Shown piece after piece: positions 1 through 10,358 of a stretch of DNA of 64,000 nt (position 1 is the stretch's first letter; each line of letters starts with the position of its first letter). The position numbers were made by a program, and so were the translations under genes. Source of the DNA: Ensifer adhaerens. Lineage in GTDB: Bacteria; Pseudomonadota; Alphaproteobacteria; Rhizobiales; Rhizobiaceae. The stretch covers positions 868,001-932,000 of the forward strand of contig NZ_CP083349.1 of assembly GCF_020035535.1 (NCBI RefSeq), read 5' to 3'. The notes beneath the pieces are model-generated. The model saw only the letters and a program-made list of their open reading frames with translations, did no database searches and was not told the origin of the DNA.

Positions 1-1
1 A

Positions 2-453
2 GGCGGATGCCAGTGCGGGGCGGTCCGTTTCCGCATCCGGGGGCAGCTCGGCCGCCCGTCGATCTGCCACTGCCGCATGTGCCAGAAGCAATTCGGCTCG
101 TTCTTCTCCGCGCTGGTGACGGCGCCGAAGGACGGGGTCGAATGGGTGCGGGACGAACCGAGCTATTTCCAGTCCTCGGTCAACATCGACCGCGGCTTCT
201 GCCCGAAATGCGGCACGCCGATGACCTATCGGCACCCGGGCGGCCTCGAGATCGCCATCGGCACCTTTGACGATCGCACCGATCTCGCGCCGAAGATCCA
301 GGTCAACTACGCCGCGCGTCTGCCCTGGGTCGACACGATCTTCGAGCAGCCGGTGCTGGAGGATCCGGATTTCTACGCGCGGCAGGAGAGCATCATCTCC
401 TTCCAGCATCCGGATCATGAAACCGAGCAATGGCATCCTTCGGGAGCATTCCG

Positions 454-457
<4 letters not shown>
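2..457 (+). CDS. GFA-domain (glutathione-dependent formaldehyde-activating-like) protein, 5' truncated by window
   Basis: The reading frame is already open at the window edge, so the true start lies upstream; only the 3' part is seen. The frame begins GGCQCGAVRFR and continues with CHCRMCQK and CPKCGTPM. This is the Cys pattern of the GFA/CENP-V zinc fold (CxCG, then CxxC, then CxxC). Family members are small zinc proteins, and most have no proven substrate despite the name. The next gene encodes the same fold and overlaps this stop by a GTGA junction, so the two are probably co-translated. The family call is firm. Enzyme activity is not established. Confidence 0.85.
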
Positions 458-1916
<1,459 letters not shown>

Positions 1917-1951
1917 GACGAGCAAGAACAGAGCATTTTGGACGATTAGCC

Positions 1952-3568
1952 ATGACCAGCGAACGCATCTATCTCTTCGACACGACGCTACGGGACGGGC
2001 AGCAGACGCCCGGCATCGACTTTTCGGTCGAGGACAAGATTGCGATTGCGAGCCTGCTCGATGCGTTTGGCATGGACTACATCGAGGGCGGCTATCCCGG
2101 CGCAAACCCGACCGACACCGAGTTCTTCACGCGCAAGCGCACACAGAAGGCGTCCTTCGTCGCCTTCGGCATGACCAAGCGCGCCGGCGTTTCGGCATCC
2201 AACGATCCCGGACTCGCGGCATTGCTTGCGGCCAAAAGCGACGCCATCTGTCTGGTCGCCAAGAGCTGGGACTATCATGTCGAGGTGGCACTCGGCTGCA
2301 CGAATGAGGAAAATCTCGACAACATCAGCGCCTCGGTCGACGCCGTTGTCGCCTCCGGTCGCGAGGCGATGGTCGATTGCGAGCACTTCTTCGACGGCTA
2401 CAAGGCCAACCCGGCCTATGCGCTCGCCTGCGCCAAGGCCGCCTTCGATGCCGGCGCGCGCTGGGTGGTGCTCTGCGATACGAATGGCGGCACGCAGCCG
2501 CCGGAGGTGCGCGAAATCGTTGCCGCTGTGATTGCCGCCGGCGTGCCCGGCGCCAATCTCGGCATCCATGCCCATAACGACACAGGCCAGGCCGTCGCCA
2601 ATTCGCTGGCGGCCGTCGAAGCCGGTGTACGCCAGATCCAGGGAACGCTGAACGGGATCGGCGAACGCTGCGGCAATGCCAATCTTGTCACGCTGATCCC
2701 GACGCTCGCGCTGAAGGAGACCTACTCCAGCCGTTTCGAGACGGCGATCGACGCCGATCGCCTGCAGGAACTGACGAAGCTCGCCCACTCCTTCGACGAA
2801 CTTCTGAACCGCTCGCCCGACCAGCAGGCCCCTTACGTCGGCGCATCCGCCTTCGCCACCAAGGCCGGCATTCACGCTTCGGCGCTGCTCAAGGATCCGC
2901 GCACCTACGAGCATGTCGCGCCGGAAAGCATCGGCAACCTGCGCAAGGTCATGGTCTCCGATCAGGGCGGCAAGGCCAATTTCATCAACGCGCTGAAGCG
3001 CCGCGGCATCGTCGTCAGCAAAGACGACCCGAAGCTCGACAAGCTGATCGCGATCGTCAAGGAACGGGAAGCGACCGGGTATGCCTATGAGGGGGCGGAT
3101 GCGAGCTTCGCGCTGCTCGCGAGCCGCATCCTCGGCACGGTGCCGGATTTCTTTCACGTCGAAAGCTTCCGCGTCATGGTCGAACGGCGTTTCGACGCCA
3201 ACGGCCAGCTGAAGACGGTGTCGGAAGCGGTGGTGAAGGTGGTCGTCGACGGCGAGACGATGATGTCGGTCGCCGAGGGGCACGGACCGGTCAATGCCCT
3301 CGATCTCGCGCTGCGCAAGGATCTCGGCAAATACCAGTCGGAAATCGCCGACCTCGAACTGGCGGACTACAAGGTCCGTATCCTCAATGGCGGCACCGAG
3401 GCGATCACCCGCGTGCTGATCGAATCGACCGACGGCACCGGCGCGCGCTGGTGGACGGTGGGCGTGTCCGACAACATCATCGACGCATCGTTCCAGGCGC
3501 TGATGGACAGCATCATCTTCAAGCTGCTGAAGAACCGTGACCACCTGGGCCTGATCGCCGCCGAGTGA
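1952..3568 (+). CDS. cimA: citramalate synthase
   Basis: A 538-residue member of the alpha-isopropylmalate/homocitrate synthase family, of the citramalate type. It condenses pyruvate with acetyl-CoA to (R)-citramalate, an entry into isoleucine synthesis that bypasses threonine. The N-terminal TIM barrel shows FDTTLRDGQQTPG near residues 9-21 and the metal-binding HAHND motif around residue 205. The C-terminal third, from about residue 400, is the LeuA-type allosteric dimer domain, ending in a region matching the long citramalate synthases. The ATG at 1952 fits the family N-terminus; the frame stays open upstream, but that part is an antisense-like extension over pip. The next gene starts 212 nt on, behind a hairpin. 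Confidence 0.9.
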   Translation: MTSERIYLFDTTLRDGQQTPGIDFSVEDKIAIASLLDAFGMDYIEGGYPGANPTDTEFFTRKRTQKASFVAFGMTKRAGVSASNDPGLAALLAAKSDAICLVAKSWDYHVEVALGCTNEENLDNISASVDAVVASGREAMVDCEHFFDGYKANPAYALACAKAAFDAGARWVVLCDTNGGTQPPEVREIVAAVIAAGVPGANLGIHAHNDTGQAVANSLAAVEAGVRQIQGTLNGIGERCGNANLVTLIPTLALKETYSSRFETAIDADRLQELTKLAHSFDELLNRSPDQQAPYVGASAFATKAGIHASALLKDPRTYEHVAPESIGNLRKVMVSDQGGKANFINALKRRGIVVSKDDPKLDKLIAIVKEREATGYAYEGADASFALLASRILGTVPDFFHVESFRVMVERRFDANGQLKTVSEAVVKVVVDGETMMSVAEGHGPVNALDLALRKDLGKYQSEIADLELADYKVRILNGGTEAITRVLIESTDGTGARWWTVGVSDNIIDASFQALMDSIIFKLLKNRDHLGLIAAE

Positions 3569-3598
3569 CCTTGGCGATCCGCCAGCCCTAGCCTTCTA

Positions 3599-3633
3599 TG
3601 AAGGGATGATGAGCAAAAGTCACCATCCCTTCA
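3599..3633 (+). terminator. hairpin after cimA, possible terminator
   Basis: A perfect 10-bp inverted repeat (TGAAGGGATG at 3599-3608, CATCCCTTCA at 3624-3633) with a 15-nt loop starts 30 nt after the cimA stop. No T-run follows, so it may act as an mRNA 3'-end stabiliser rather than an intrinsic terminator. Confidence 0.4.
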
Positions 3634-3780
3634 CGGAAATGAATTGGTGCATAACCGGGCATTGGGGTAGGACCCGTTTATGGGAATTTGTGCCGGCCGG
3701 TAAGCCGTGCCTTCCCGTCCGACCGAAGAGCGGCCGTTGCCGCCAGGGCTCTCCGGAAAAAAGCACCAGGAAAAGATGAT

Positions 3781-4713
3781 ATGGCCGAGCCGAAAGCACC
3801 CGCCGAAAATACCGATTCCGCGAAAGGCTTTGCCTTCGCGCTTACCGCCTATCTGCTTTGGGGCTTCCTGCCCTTCTTCATGAAGGCGGTTGCCCACATC
3901 CCGGCGCCGGAAGTGGTGGCGCACCGGATCGTGTGGTCGGTGCCGCTCGCGGGTCTCGTGCTGCTCTGGCTCGGACGCACCGATGACATCAAGACGGCGT
4001 TGCGCTCGCCGCGCATGCTGTGCATGGCGGCGTTGACCGCCGTGCTCATCACCATCAACTGGGGCATCTATGTCTGGGCAATCGGTGCGGGGCGCGCCAT
4101 CGAAACCGCGCTCGGCTACTACATCAATCCGCTCTTCTCGATCTTCCTCGGCGCGGTGCTTTTGAAGGAGAGGCCGAACCCGGCGCAGATGGTTGCAATC
4201 GCGCTCGCTGCCTCCGCCGTCGCCGTGCTCGCCTTCGATGCCGGCGGTCTGCCGTGGGTGTCGATCGGTCTCTGCCTGTCTTGGGGTTTCTACGCCTTCT
4301 TCCGCAAAACCTTGCCGGTTGGGCCCAATCAGGGCTTCTTCCTCGAAGTCCTGCTGCTGAGCGTGCCTGCCATCGGTTACATCATCTGGCTGGAGACAAC
4401 GGGGCAGGGACATTTCGGTGACACCGGCATGGCCGACGTCCTGTGGCTGCTGTCCTGCGGCATCGTCACGGCCGTGCCGCTGATGATCTATGCCAACGGC
4501 GCCAAGCTCCTGCGCCTGTCGACCATCGGCATCATGCAGTACATCGCGCCGACGATGATCTTCGTGATCGCCGTCTTCGTCTTCCACGAGCCCTTCGGCA
4601 CGGCAAAGCTCATCGCCTTCGGTCTGATCTGGGCGGCGCTGGTGATCTATACCGGCGCGATGCTGGCCGAAAGCAGGGCGCGCCGCGCCCTGCTTTCAAG
4701 CCCCGCCGAATAA
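3781..4713 (+). CDS. rarD: EamA/DMT-superfamily transporter, RarD type
   Basis: A 310-residue integral membrane protein with about ten hydrophobic helices arranged as two EamA repeats. The first cluster, AYLLWGFLPFFMKA near the N-terminus, and the motif NWGIYVWAIGAGRAIETALGYYINPL are typical of RarD (drug/metabolite transporter superfamily). RarD proteins were named from chloramphenicol phenotypes, but the substrate is not settled. The ATG at 3781 has an AGGAAA site about 9 nt upstream. It is apparently monocistronic, with a strong terminator 25 nt past the stop. The family call is confident; the transported compound is unknown. Confidence 0.9.
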   Translation: MAEPKAPAENTDSAKGFAFALTAYLLWGFLPFFMKAVAHIPAPEVVAHRIVWSVPLAGLVLLWLGRTDDIKTALRSPRMLCMAALTAVLITINWGIYVWAIGAGRAIETALGYYINPLFSIFLGAVLLKERPNPAQMVAIALAASAVAVLAFDAGGLPWVSIGLCLSWGFYAFFRKTLPVGPNQGFFLEVLLLSVPAIGYIIWLETTGQGHFGDTGMADVLWLLSCGIVTAVPLMIYANGAKLLRLSTIGIMQYIAPTMIFVIAVFVFHEPFGTAKLIAFGLIWAALVIYTGAMLAESRARRALLSSPAE

Positions 4714-4732
4714 GGTCGGTGGCGATAGAAAC

Positions 4733-4764
4733 AAAAAGGCGCGCCGGGAGGCGCGCCTTTTTTT
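4733..4764. terminator. bidirectional intrinsic terminator between rarD and the LOG-family gene
   Basis: The stem GGCGCGCC at 4738-4745 pairs with 4750-4757 around a GGGA tetraloop, flanked by A5 on the left (4733-4737) and T7 on the right (4758-4764). It therefore works as an intrinsic terminator on both strands, as expected between converging genes. Confidence 0.9.
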
Positions 4765-4781
4765 GTTAGCTGAACAGGTTC

Positions 4782-5402
4782 TTAAAGCTTGGAGATGATC
4801 TCGGCTTCGCCGTCACGGCCCTTGCCGCCATTGGCTGCCGCAAGGATGGCCGGAACGATGCCTTCGGCATCATCGACGACCAACGGCTGCACGAGATGCG
4901 CCGTATGGACGAAACCCTCGTCACGCATGTGCTGCAGCAGGTCCAGCATCGGTCGCCAGAATTTGTTGATGTTGCCGAAAACCATCGGTTTGCGGTGACG
5001 GCCAAGCTGCGCCCAGGTCATGATCTCGACGATCTCTTCCAGAGTGCCGATGCCGCCCGGCAGAGCGACGAAGGCGTCGGCCCGTTCGAACATCGTATGC
5101 TTGCGCTCGTGCATGTCGGCGGTGACGATCAACTCGTTCAGCTGACCGAGCGAATGACGGGTGGCTTCCTTGTCCATCAGGAATTCGGGGATGATGCCGG
5201 TAACTTCGCCGCCGTTCGAAAGGACGCCGCTGGCCACTGCTCCCATGATGCCGCGCGTGCCGCCGCCATAGACGAGGCGAAGGCCGTGATCGGCAATCGA
5301 ACGGCCAAATGCGCGGCCGGATTCCATGTAGGCGTTGTCGCGTCCGGGCTGTGAACCACAATAGACGCAGATGGATCGAATCGTGCTGTTCTGGGTGCTC
5401 AT
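4782..5402 (-). CDS. LOG-family (TIGR00730) Rossmann protein, probable nucleotide/cytokinin riboside 5'-monophosphate phosphoribohydrolase
   Basis: A 206-residue cytoplasmic protein with the two LOG hallmarks: YGGGTRGIMG early (nucleotide loop) and the active-site LPGGIGTLEE (PGGxGTxxE). Characterised members cleave the N-glycosidic bond of nucleoside 5'-monophosphates; plant and plant-associated members release free cytokinin from its ribotide. ATG 5402 is preferred; an upstream ATG at 5417 adds five residues. It sits alone between a bidirectional terminator and the divergent LysM gene. The biochemical class is well supported. Cytokinin as the physiological substrate is only inferred, since bacterial homologues often accept AMP. 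Confidence 0.86.
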   Translation of the reverse strand: MSTQNSTIRSICVYCGSQPGRDNAYMESGRAFGRSIADHGLRLVYGGGTRGIMGAVASGVLSNGGEVTGIIPEFLMDKEATRHSLGQLNELIVTADMHERKHTMFERADAFVALPGGIGTLEEIVEIMTWAQLGRHRKPMVFGNINKFWRPMLDLLQHMRDEGFVHTAHLVQPLVVDDAEGIVPAILAAANGGKGRDGEAEIISKL

Positions 5403-5541
5403 GCCCCCAAAAAACATTGCAGCGCAGCATGGGTCAAGAAAAATGAGGGGAAACCGGGCTTTCTGCGGGTTGCCGCGCCTTCGGCAGCTTGTGCGCCGAA
5501 TCGCGAATCGCTAGCAATTTCAGGGATTGATTGAACAAATC

Positions 5542-5570
5542 GGACGAGTTGCTTGCTGTTGCGCTATAAT
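5542..5570 (+). promoter_or_regulatory. putative promoter of the LysM-protein gene
   Basis: A consensus -10 TATAAT lies at 5565-5570, with only a weak -35 (GGACGA, 5542-5547) 17 bp upstream. Transcription would start near 5577, giving a leader of about 70 nt before the ATG at 5647. Confidence 0.4.
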
Positions 5571-5646
5571 ATCCGGCGCAAGCCCGCACCGCAGGCCGAT
5601 GCGAGGGCATGCGCGGAGCGTTGCTCCGCTCCGTGTGGAGAGTGGC

Positions 5647-7440
5647 ATGATCAAAAATAAGGCCGGCTGGGTGGCCATTACTGTGCTCGTGGCAGCGACA
5701 GCGTTGATGGTATTCGTGGTGCAACCGAATCTGCGTGGCGACGGCAAGAAGCCGGCGGACGAGCCGGTTGCAGGCGGCGCGACCCAATCGAACGACACCG
5801 CTTCGGCCTCCGGTGGCCCGCAGGCGACCGATGCGACGGCAAAGCCACAGGATGCAAAGGCTGCCGAAGCCGCGAAGTCCGGCGAGGCCGCCGGCACCGC
5901 GGCCGAACAGACAGCCAATGCTGCGCCGACGAACGCGCCCGCCGAAAATCCGGCCGTTCCCGGTTTCGACGTGCTGCGCGTCGAGCCTGATGGTTCGACC
6001 GTGATCGCCGGGCATGCGGAGCCGGGTTCGAAGCTCGAGATTTTGAGCGGTGACACCGTTGTCGGCACCGCCGATGTCGGTGCGACGGGCGACTTCGCCG
6101 CAGTCTTCGACAAGCCTCTGCCGGCTGGCGATTATCAGTTGACGCTGCGCAGCACCGGCGAGGACGGCACAGTGAAGAGTTCCGAAGAGGTTGCGACCGT
6201 TTCGGTTCCGAAGGATCCGTCCGGCCAACTTCTCGCCATGGTATCGAAGCCGGGTGAGGCAAGCCGGCTGATGACGACACCGGAGGCCGGCAAGACGGAA
6301 GCCGGGCAACCGGCTGAGGTCGCGTCGACTGCGACGCAGTCGCCGCTAGCGACCGGCGATGCATCCTCCGCCCCGGCAAAGGCAGTCGGCGTTCCCGGCT
6401 TGCAGGTGAGTGCCGTCGAGATCGAGGGCAGCAAGATGTTCGTCGCCGGCAGCGCCAAGCCGCGTGCGCTGGTGCGGGTCTATGCGGATGACAAGCTGCT
6501 CGGCGAAATGAAGGCCGACGATAAAGGCAATTTCGTCGTCGATGGCGAGATCGAGTTGACCGTGGGCAGCCACATCATCCGAGCCGACATGCTGAACGAG
6601 GATGGCAGCAAGGTTGCCATGCGTGCATCCGTTCCCTTTGATCGTCCCGCCGGTTCGCAGGTTGCCGCAGTGGCACCGTCAAGCACGCCTTCGGCGACCG
6701 CCGGTCTTGATGGCGTACGCGCTGAGGCTGGCAAGGCCCTGGCTCTGTTGAAGGGGCTCTACGCCAACGGCAAGGTGCCGACAGGCGAGCAACTCGCCGC
6801 TGCGCGTTCCGCCACGGAAATTGCTCTGAAGTCGCTGGCCGATTTCCGGCTCGCCGATAATTCCGATCAGGTACTGGCGGCAACAGCGGCGCGGGCGTCG
6901 AAGGCGGCAGCCGACGCCCTGGCAGCCTTGAAGGCCGCGCCGCAAGATGCGCCGAGCGTTGCTTCGGCGCTTGCCAAGGTCGACGCGTCCGTCGGCCCGG
7001 TTCTGGCCGAACGCGGCAGCGCGACGCCGGCGTCGGACGAACAGGCCCTGCCGAAGGGTAATGCTCCGGCACAGGGCGAACTGGCGAAGGCCATGGGCGC
7101 AGGCAGTGCAGTGGTCAGCGATGCGGTAACGACGCCGGCACCGAGCACGGAGACCGCAGCGGCTTCCCCCACGCAGGAAGAGCCGCAGACGGTCCAGCAG
7201 GAACCGCTCAAGGAAAGCAAGTCTTCCGTGATCATCCGTCGCGGCGACACCTTGTGGCAGATTTCGCGGCGCGTCTATGGTGCAGGCCTGCGCTACACCA
7301 CCATCTATCTCGCCAATCAGGATCAGATCGAAGACCCGGATCGCATTCGCCCGGGACAGGTCTTCGGAGTGCCCGACAAGGCGCTGCCGGACGATGAATC
7401 GCGCGAGATTCACAGAAAGCACATGAAACACGAGCAATAG
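5647..7440 (+). CDS. LysM peptidoglycan-binding protein with duplicated Ig-like domains
   Basis: A 597-residue envelope protein. Residues about 6-26 form a single N-terminal membrane anchor. A long Ala/Pro/Thr-rich low-complexity stretch follows, then two related beta-rich modules, each opening VPG(F/L)xV. The first contains GHAEPGSKLEIL and the second GSAKPRALVRVY. The C-terminus holds a LysM domain, starting IIRRGDTLWQISRRVYG, that should bind peptidoglycan glycan. The middle looks extended and helical. The ATG at 5647 has a GGAG site 6 nt upstream. Similar LysM proteins are common in rhizobia and their role is not well defined. It is probably periplasmic, anchored in the inner membrane and reaching to the wall. 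Confidence 0.85.
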   Translation: MIKNKAGWVAITVLVAATALMVFVVQPNLRGDGKKPADEPVAGGATQSNDTASASGGPQATDATAKPQDAKAAEAAKSGEAAGTAAEQTANAAPTNAPAENPAVPGFDVLRVEPDGSTVIAGHAEPGSKLEILSGDTVVGTADVGATGDFAAVFDKPLPAGDYQLTLRSTGEDGTVKSSEEVATVSVPKDPSGQLLAMVSKPGEASRLMTTPEAGKTEAGQPAEVASTATQSPLATGDASSAPAKAVGVPGLQVSAVEIEGSKMFVAGSAKPRALVRVYADDKLLGEMKADDKGNFVVDGEIELTVGSHIIRADMLNEDGSKVAMRASVPFDRPAGSQVAAVAPSSTPSATAGLDGVRAEAGKALALLKGLYANGKVPTGEQLAAARSATEIALKSLADFRLADNSDQVLAATAARASKAAADALAALKAAPQDAPSVASALAKVDASVGPVLAERGSATPASDEQALPKGNAPAQGELAKAMGAGSAVVSDAVTTPAPSTETAAASPTQEEPQTVQQEPLKESKSSVIIRRGDTLWQISRRVYGAGLRYTTIYLANQDQIEDPDRIRPGQVFGVPDKALPDDESREIHRKHMKHEQ

Positions 7441-7503
7441 GCTGTCGATCGCCCGCCAACGACATTGCGGCGGCGGCGATGGATGCTTATCTCTCGATCA
7501 AGG

Positions 7504-7531
7504 GCGGCGCCTTCAATGAGGCGCCGCTTTT
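7504..7531 (+). terminator. intrinsic terminator after the LysM gene
   Basis: An 8-bp GC stem (GCGGCGCC at 7504-7511 with GGCGCCGC at 7520-7527), an 8-nt loop and TTTT at 7528-7531, located 64 nt after the stop. Confidence 0.75.
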
Positions 7532-7590
7532 CATTGAACGGTGATGACGGCGTTGCTTGTCTTCGGATAGAGGGAAAACGCGGTGTGGCA

Positions 7591-9534
7591 ATGCTCGCGG
7601 GGCTGCCGCGGCCGCCGGCAGCGCGAAACGTAAGAGCGGATCAGAACGTGGCACCCCAGAAGAAAACCGTTTCGGCCGATACGAGCAATCCGTTGCAGAC
7701 GATTGCCAATCTCTGGCCTTACATGTGGCCGACGGACAGGGCTGATCTCAAGCTCCGGGTCATCTGGGCGACCGTCATCCTGATCATCGCCAAGGTCGTC
7801 CTGATCCTCGTTCCCTATTCCTTCAAATGGGCGACGGACGCGCTGAACGGCAAGCCCGACGTCCTGGGATTCTTGCCCACGTTCATGACCGGTGCGGTCA
7901 TGCTGGTGCTGGCCTACAACCTCGCGCGTCTGCTTCAGGCCGGCCTGAACCAGCTTCGCGATGCGCTGTTTGCAAGCGTCGGCCAGCACGCGGTCAGGCA
8001 GCTCGCCTACAAGACCTTCGTTCACATGCACCAGCTTTCGCTGCGCTTCCATCTGGAACGGCGTACCGGCGGGCTTTCGCGCGTCATCGAGCGCGGCACC
8101 AAGGGCATCGAGACGATCGTCCGCTTCACCATCCTGAACAGCGTGCCGACCCTGATCGAATTCCTGCTGACGGCTGTGATCTTCTGGTGGGGCTACGGCT
8201 TCAGCTATCTGCTGGTGACGGCCGTCACCGTCTGGCTGTACATCTGGTTCACGGTCAAGGCGAGCGACTGGCGCATCGCCATCCGCCGCTCGATGAACGA
8301 CAGTGACACCGACGCCAACACAAAGGCGATCGACTCGCTCCTGAACTTCGAAACGGTCAAGTATTTCGGCAACGAAGAGATGGAAGCCCGTCGCTTCGAC
8401 AAGTCGATGGAGCGCTATGAGGCGGCGGCCACCCAGGTCTGGACCTCGCTTGGGTGGCTCAATTTCGGCCAGGCACTGATCTTCGGCGCCGGTACGGCGG
8501 TGATGATGGTCATGTCGGCACTCGCCGTTCAGCGCGGCGAACAGACGCTCGGCGATTTCGTCTTCATCAATGCGATGCTGATCCAGCTGGCGATTCCGCT
8601 CAATTTCATCGGCTTCGTCTACCGCGAAATCCGCCAGGGCCTGACCGATATCGAGCATATGTTCGATCTTCTCGACGTTCGCGCCGAAGTGGTGGACCGC
8701 CCGGGCGCGACCGAACTTGCCATTGGCAAGGGCGCCATCGCCTTCAAGGACGTGCATTTCGCCTATGATCCGGCACGACCGATCCTCAAGGGCATCACCT
8801 TCGAAGTGCCCGCCGGCAAGACGGTCGCAGTCGTCGGCCCGTCGGGCGCTGGCAAGTCGACACTCTCCCGGCTGCTCTATCGCTTCTACGATGTGCAGGC
8901 GGGAGCGATCACCGTCGATGGCCAGGATGTGCGCACGGTCACGCAGAAGAGCCTGCGCTCGGTCATCGGCATGGTGCCGCAGGATACGGTGCTCTTCAAC
9001 GACACGATTGCCTACAACATCCGCTACGGCCGGGTCTCGGCCAGCGAGGCCGAGGTCGAGGCAGCGGCCGAGGCCGCACAGATCGCCGGCTTCATCCGCA
9101 CCCTGCCGGAAGGCTTCCAGGCCATGGTCGGCGAGCGCGGCCTGAAACTCTCCGGCGGCGAGAAGCAGCGCGTTGCAATCGCCCGCACGATTCTGAAAGC
9201 CCCACCGATCCTGATCCTCGACGAGGCGACTTCGGCGCTGGACACGCGCACCGAGCAGGAAATCCAGTCGGCGCTTGACGTGGTATCGCGCAATCGCACG
9301 ACGCTCGTCATTGCGCACCGGCTCTCGACCGTCATCAACGCCGACGAGATCATCGTGCTCAAGGATGGTGTCATCGCGGAGCGAGGCACCCATGGCGAGT
9401 TGATCGATCGCGACGGCCTCTATGCTTCGATGTGGAGCCGCCAGCGCGAAGCAACGCAGGCGGAAGAGCAGTTGAAGCGGGTGCGCGAGAGCGACGATCT
9501 CGGTATTGTCACGCGCGGCGAACCGGCGGTCTAG
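7591..9534 (+). CDS. ABCB/Atm1-type ABC transporter, fused permease-ATPase
   Basis: A half-transporter of about 647 residues: six membrane helices, then an ATPase domain. The ATPase has Walker [10 protein letters not shown], signature LSGGEKQR, Walker B ILILDEATSALD and the switch His in IAHRLS. The permease segments FETVKYFGNEEMEA and FINAMLIQLAIPLNF are hallmarks of the mitochondrial Atm1/HMT1 class. Bacterial members export glutathione-linked compounds and help resist heavy metals. ATG 7591 is used. A GTG at 7648 would give a 628-residue protein whose N-terminus (VAPQKKTVSAD) better matches the usual family length, so the start is uncertain. It sits behind a terminator and is probably its own transcript. 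Confidence 0.88.
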   Translation: MLAGLPRPPAARNVRADQNVAPQKKTVSADTSNPLQTIANLWPYMWPTDRADLKLRVIWATVILIIAKVVLILVPYSFKWATDALNGKPDVLGFLPTFMTGAVMLVLAYNLARLLQAGLNQLRDALFASVGQHAVRQLAYKTFVHMHQLSLRFHLERRTGGLSRVIERGTKGIETIVRFTILNSVPTLIEFLLTAVIFWWGYGFSYLLVTAVTVWLYIWFTVKASDWRIAIRRSMNDSDTDANTKAIDSLLNFETVKYFGNEEMEARRFDKSMERYEAAATQVWTSLGWLNFGQALIFGAGTAVMMVMSALAVQRGEQTLGDFVFINAMLIQLAIPLNFIGFVYREIRQGLTDIEHMFDLLDVRAEVVDRPGATELAIGKGAIAFKDVHFAYDPARPILKGITFEVPAGKTVAVVGPSGAGKSTLSRLLYRFYDVQAGAITVDGQDVRTVTQKSLRSVIGMVPQDTVLFNDTIAYNIRYGRVSASEAEVEAAAEAAQIAGFIRTLPEGFQAMVGERGLKLSGGEKQRVAIARTILKAPPILILDEATSALDTRTEQEIQSALDVVSRNRTTLVIAHRLSTVINADEIIVLKDGVIAERGTHGELIDRDGLYASMWSRQREATQAEEQLKRVRESDDLGIVTRGEPAV

Positions 9535-9578
9535 GGATGATTTCTTTCTTTGCTGAGCGCGACGCGTTTTGTCGCTGT

Positions 9579-9602
9579 CTGGCGGGTGACGTTGCCCGCC
9601 AG
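9579..9602 (+). terminator. hairpin between the ABC exporter and psd
   Basis: A perfect 8-bp stem (CTGGCGGG at 9579-9586, CCCGCCAG at 9595-9602) with an 8-nt loop. The tail is not T-rich, so termination is uncertain. Confidence 0.4.
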
Positions 9603-9650
9603 GGCATTTCGCGCTAGTTCACGTTCCACGGAAAATCTGGAGTAGAGTTC

Positions 9651-10349
9651 ATGAGCCTGGTCAATACGATCCGCAACACGCTCGTACCGGTCCACAAGGA
9701 AGGCTATCGCTTCGTCGCGATCTTCTTCGTCGTGTCGCTGGTGCTTGGCTTCCTGTGGGAGCCGTTGATGTGGATCGGCTTCGTGCTGACCGCCTGGTGC
9801 GCCTATTTCTTCCGTGACCCGGAGCGCATGACCCCGCTCGATGACGATCTGGTGATCAGCCCAGCCGACGGCCGCGTTTCGTCGATCGCAACGGTCATGC
9901 CGCCGGAAGAGCTGAACCTCGGTTCGGAACCGATGCTTCGCATCTCGGTTTTCATGAACGTGTTCAATTGCCATGTGAACCGTGCGCCGATGGCTGGTAC
10001 AATCACCCGCGTCGCCTATCGCGCCGGCAAGTTCGTCAATGCCGAGCTGGACAAGGCGAGCCACGAGAACGAACGTAACGGGCTGGTGATCGAGACCAAG
10101 CACGGCCAGATTGGCGTCGTCCAGATTGCCGGCCTCGTCGCACGTCGTATTCTCTGCTGGAAGTATGAAAACGGCTCGCTGGACGCAGGTGAACGCTTCG
10201 GCCTGATCCGCTTCGGCTCGCGCCTCGACGTCTTCCTGCCTGCAGGAGCCGAGCCGCGCGTCAGCGTCGGCCAGACCGCGGTTGCCGGCGAGACCGTGCT
10301 TGCCGAATTCGGCTCGGCCAAGGGCCCGGTCATCAGCCGCCGCGCGTAA
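9651..10349 (+). CDS. psd: phosphatidylserine decarboxylase proenzyme
   Basis: A 232-residue proenzyme of the short bacterial type. It decarboxylates phosphatidylserine to phosphatidylethanolamine at the inner membrane. Two hydrophobic segments lie at residues 20-52. PADGRV at 71-76 and the conserved [13 protein letters not shown] match the family. The autocatalytic site is [10 protein letters not shown]: cleavage between Gly189 and Ser190 would turn the serine into the pyruvoyl cofactor. The next gene, pssA, makes its substrate and starts 9 nt later, so the two form a phosphatidylethanolamine operon. All residues needed for activity are present. Confidence 0.95.
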   Translation: MSLVNTIRNTLVPVHKEGYRFVAIFFVVSLVLGFLWEPLMWIGFVLTAWCAYFFRDPERMTPLDDDLVISPADGRVSSIATVMPPEELNLGSEPMLRISVFMNVFNCHVNRAPMAGTITRVAYRAGKFVNAELDKASHENERNGLVIETKHGQIGVVQIAGLVARRILCWKYENGSLDAGERFGLIRFGSRLDVFLPAGAEPRVSVGQTAVAGETVLAEFGSAKGPVISRRA

Positions 10350-10358
10350 GGAGTGTAC

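Noticed and set aside
1988..3544. 518-codon open frame on the minus strand under cimA
   Set aside because: Composition typical of GC-rich shadow frames; citramalate synthase motifs lie on the other strand.
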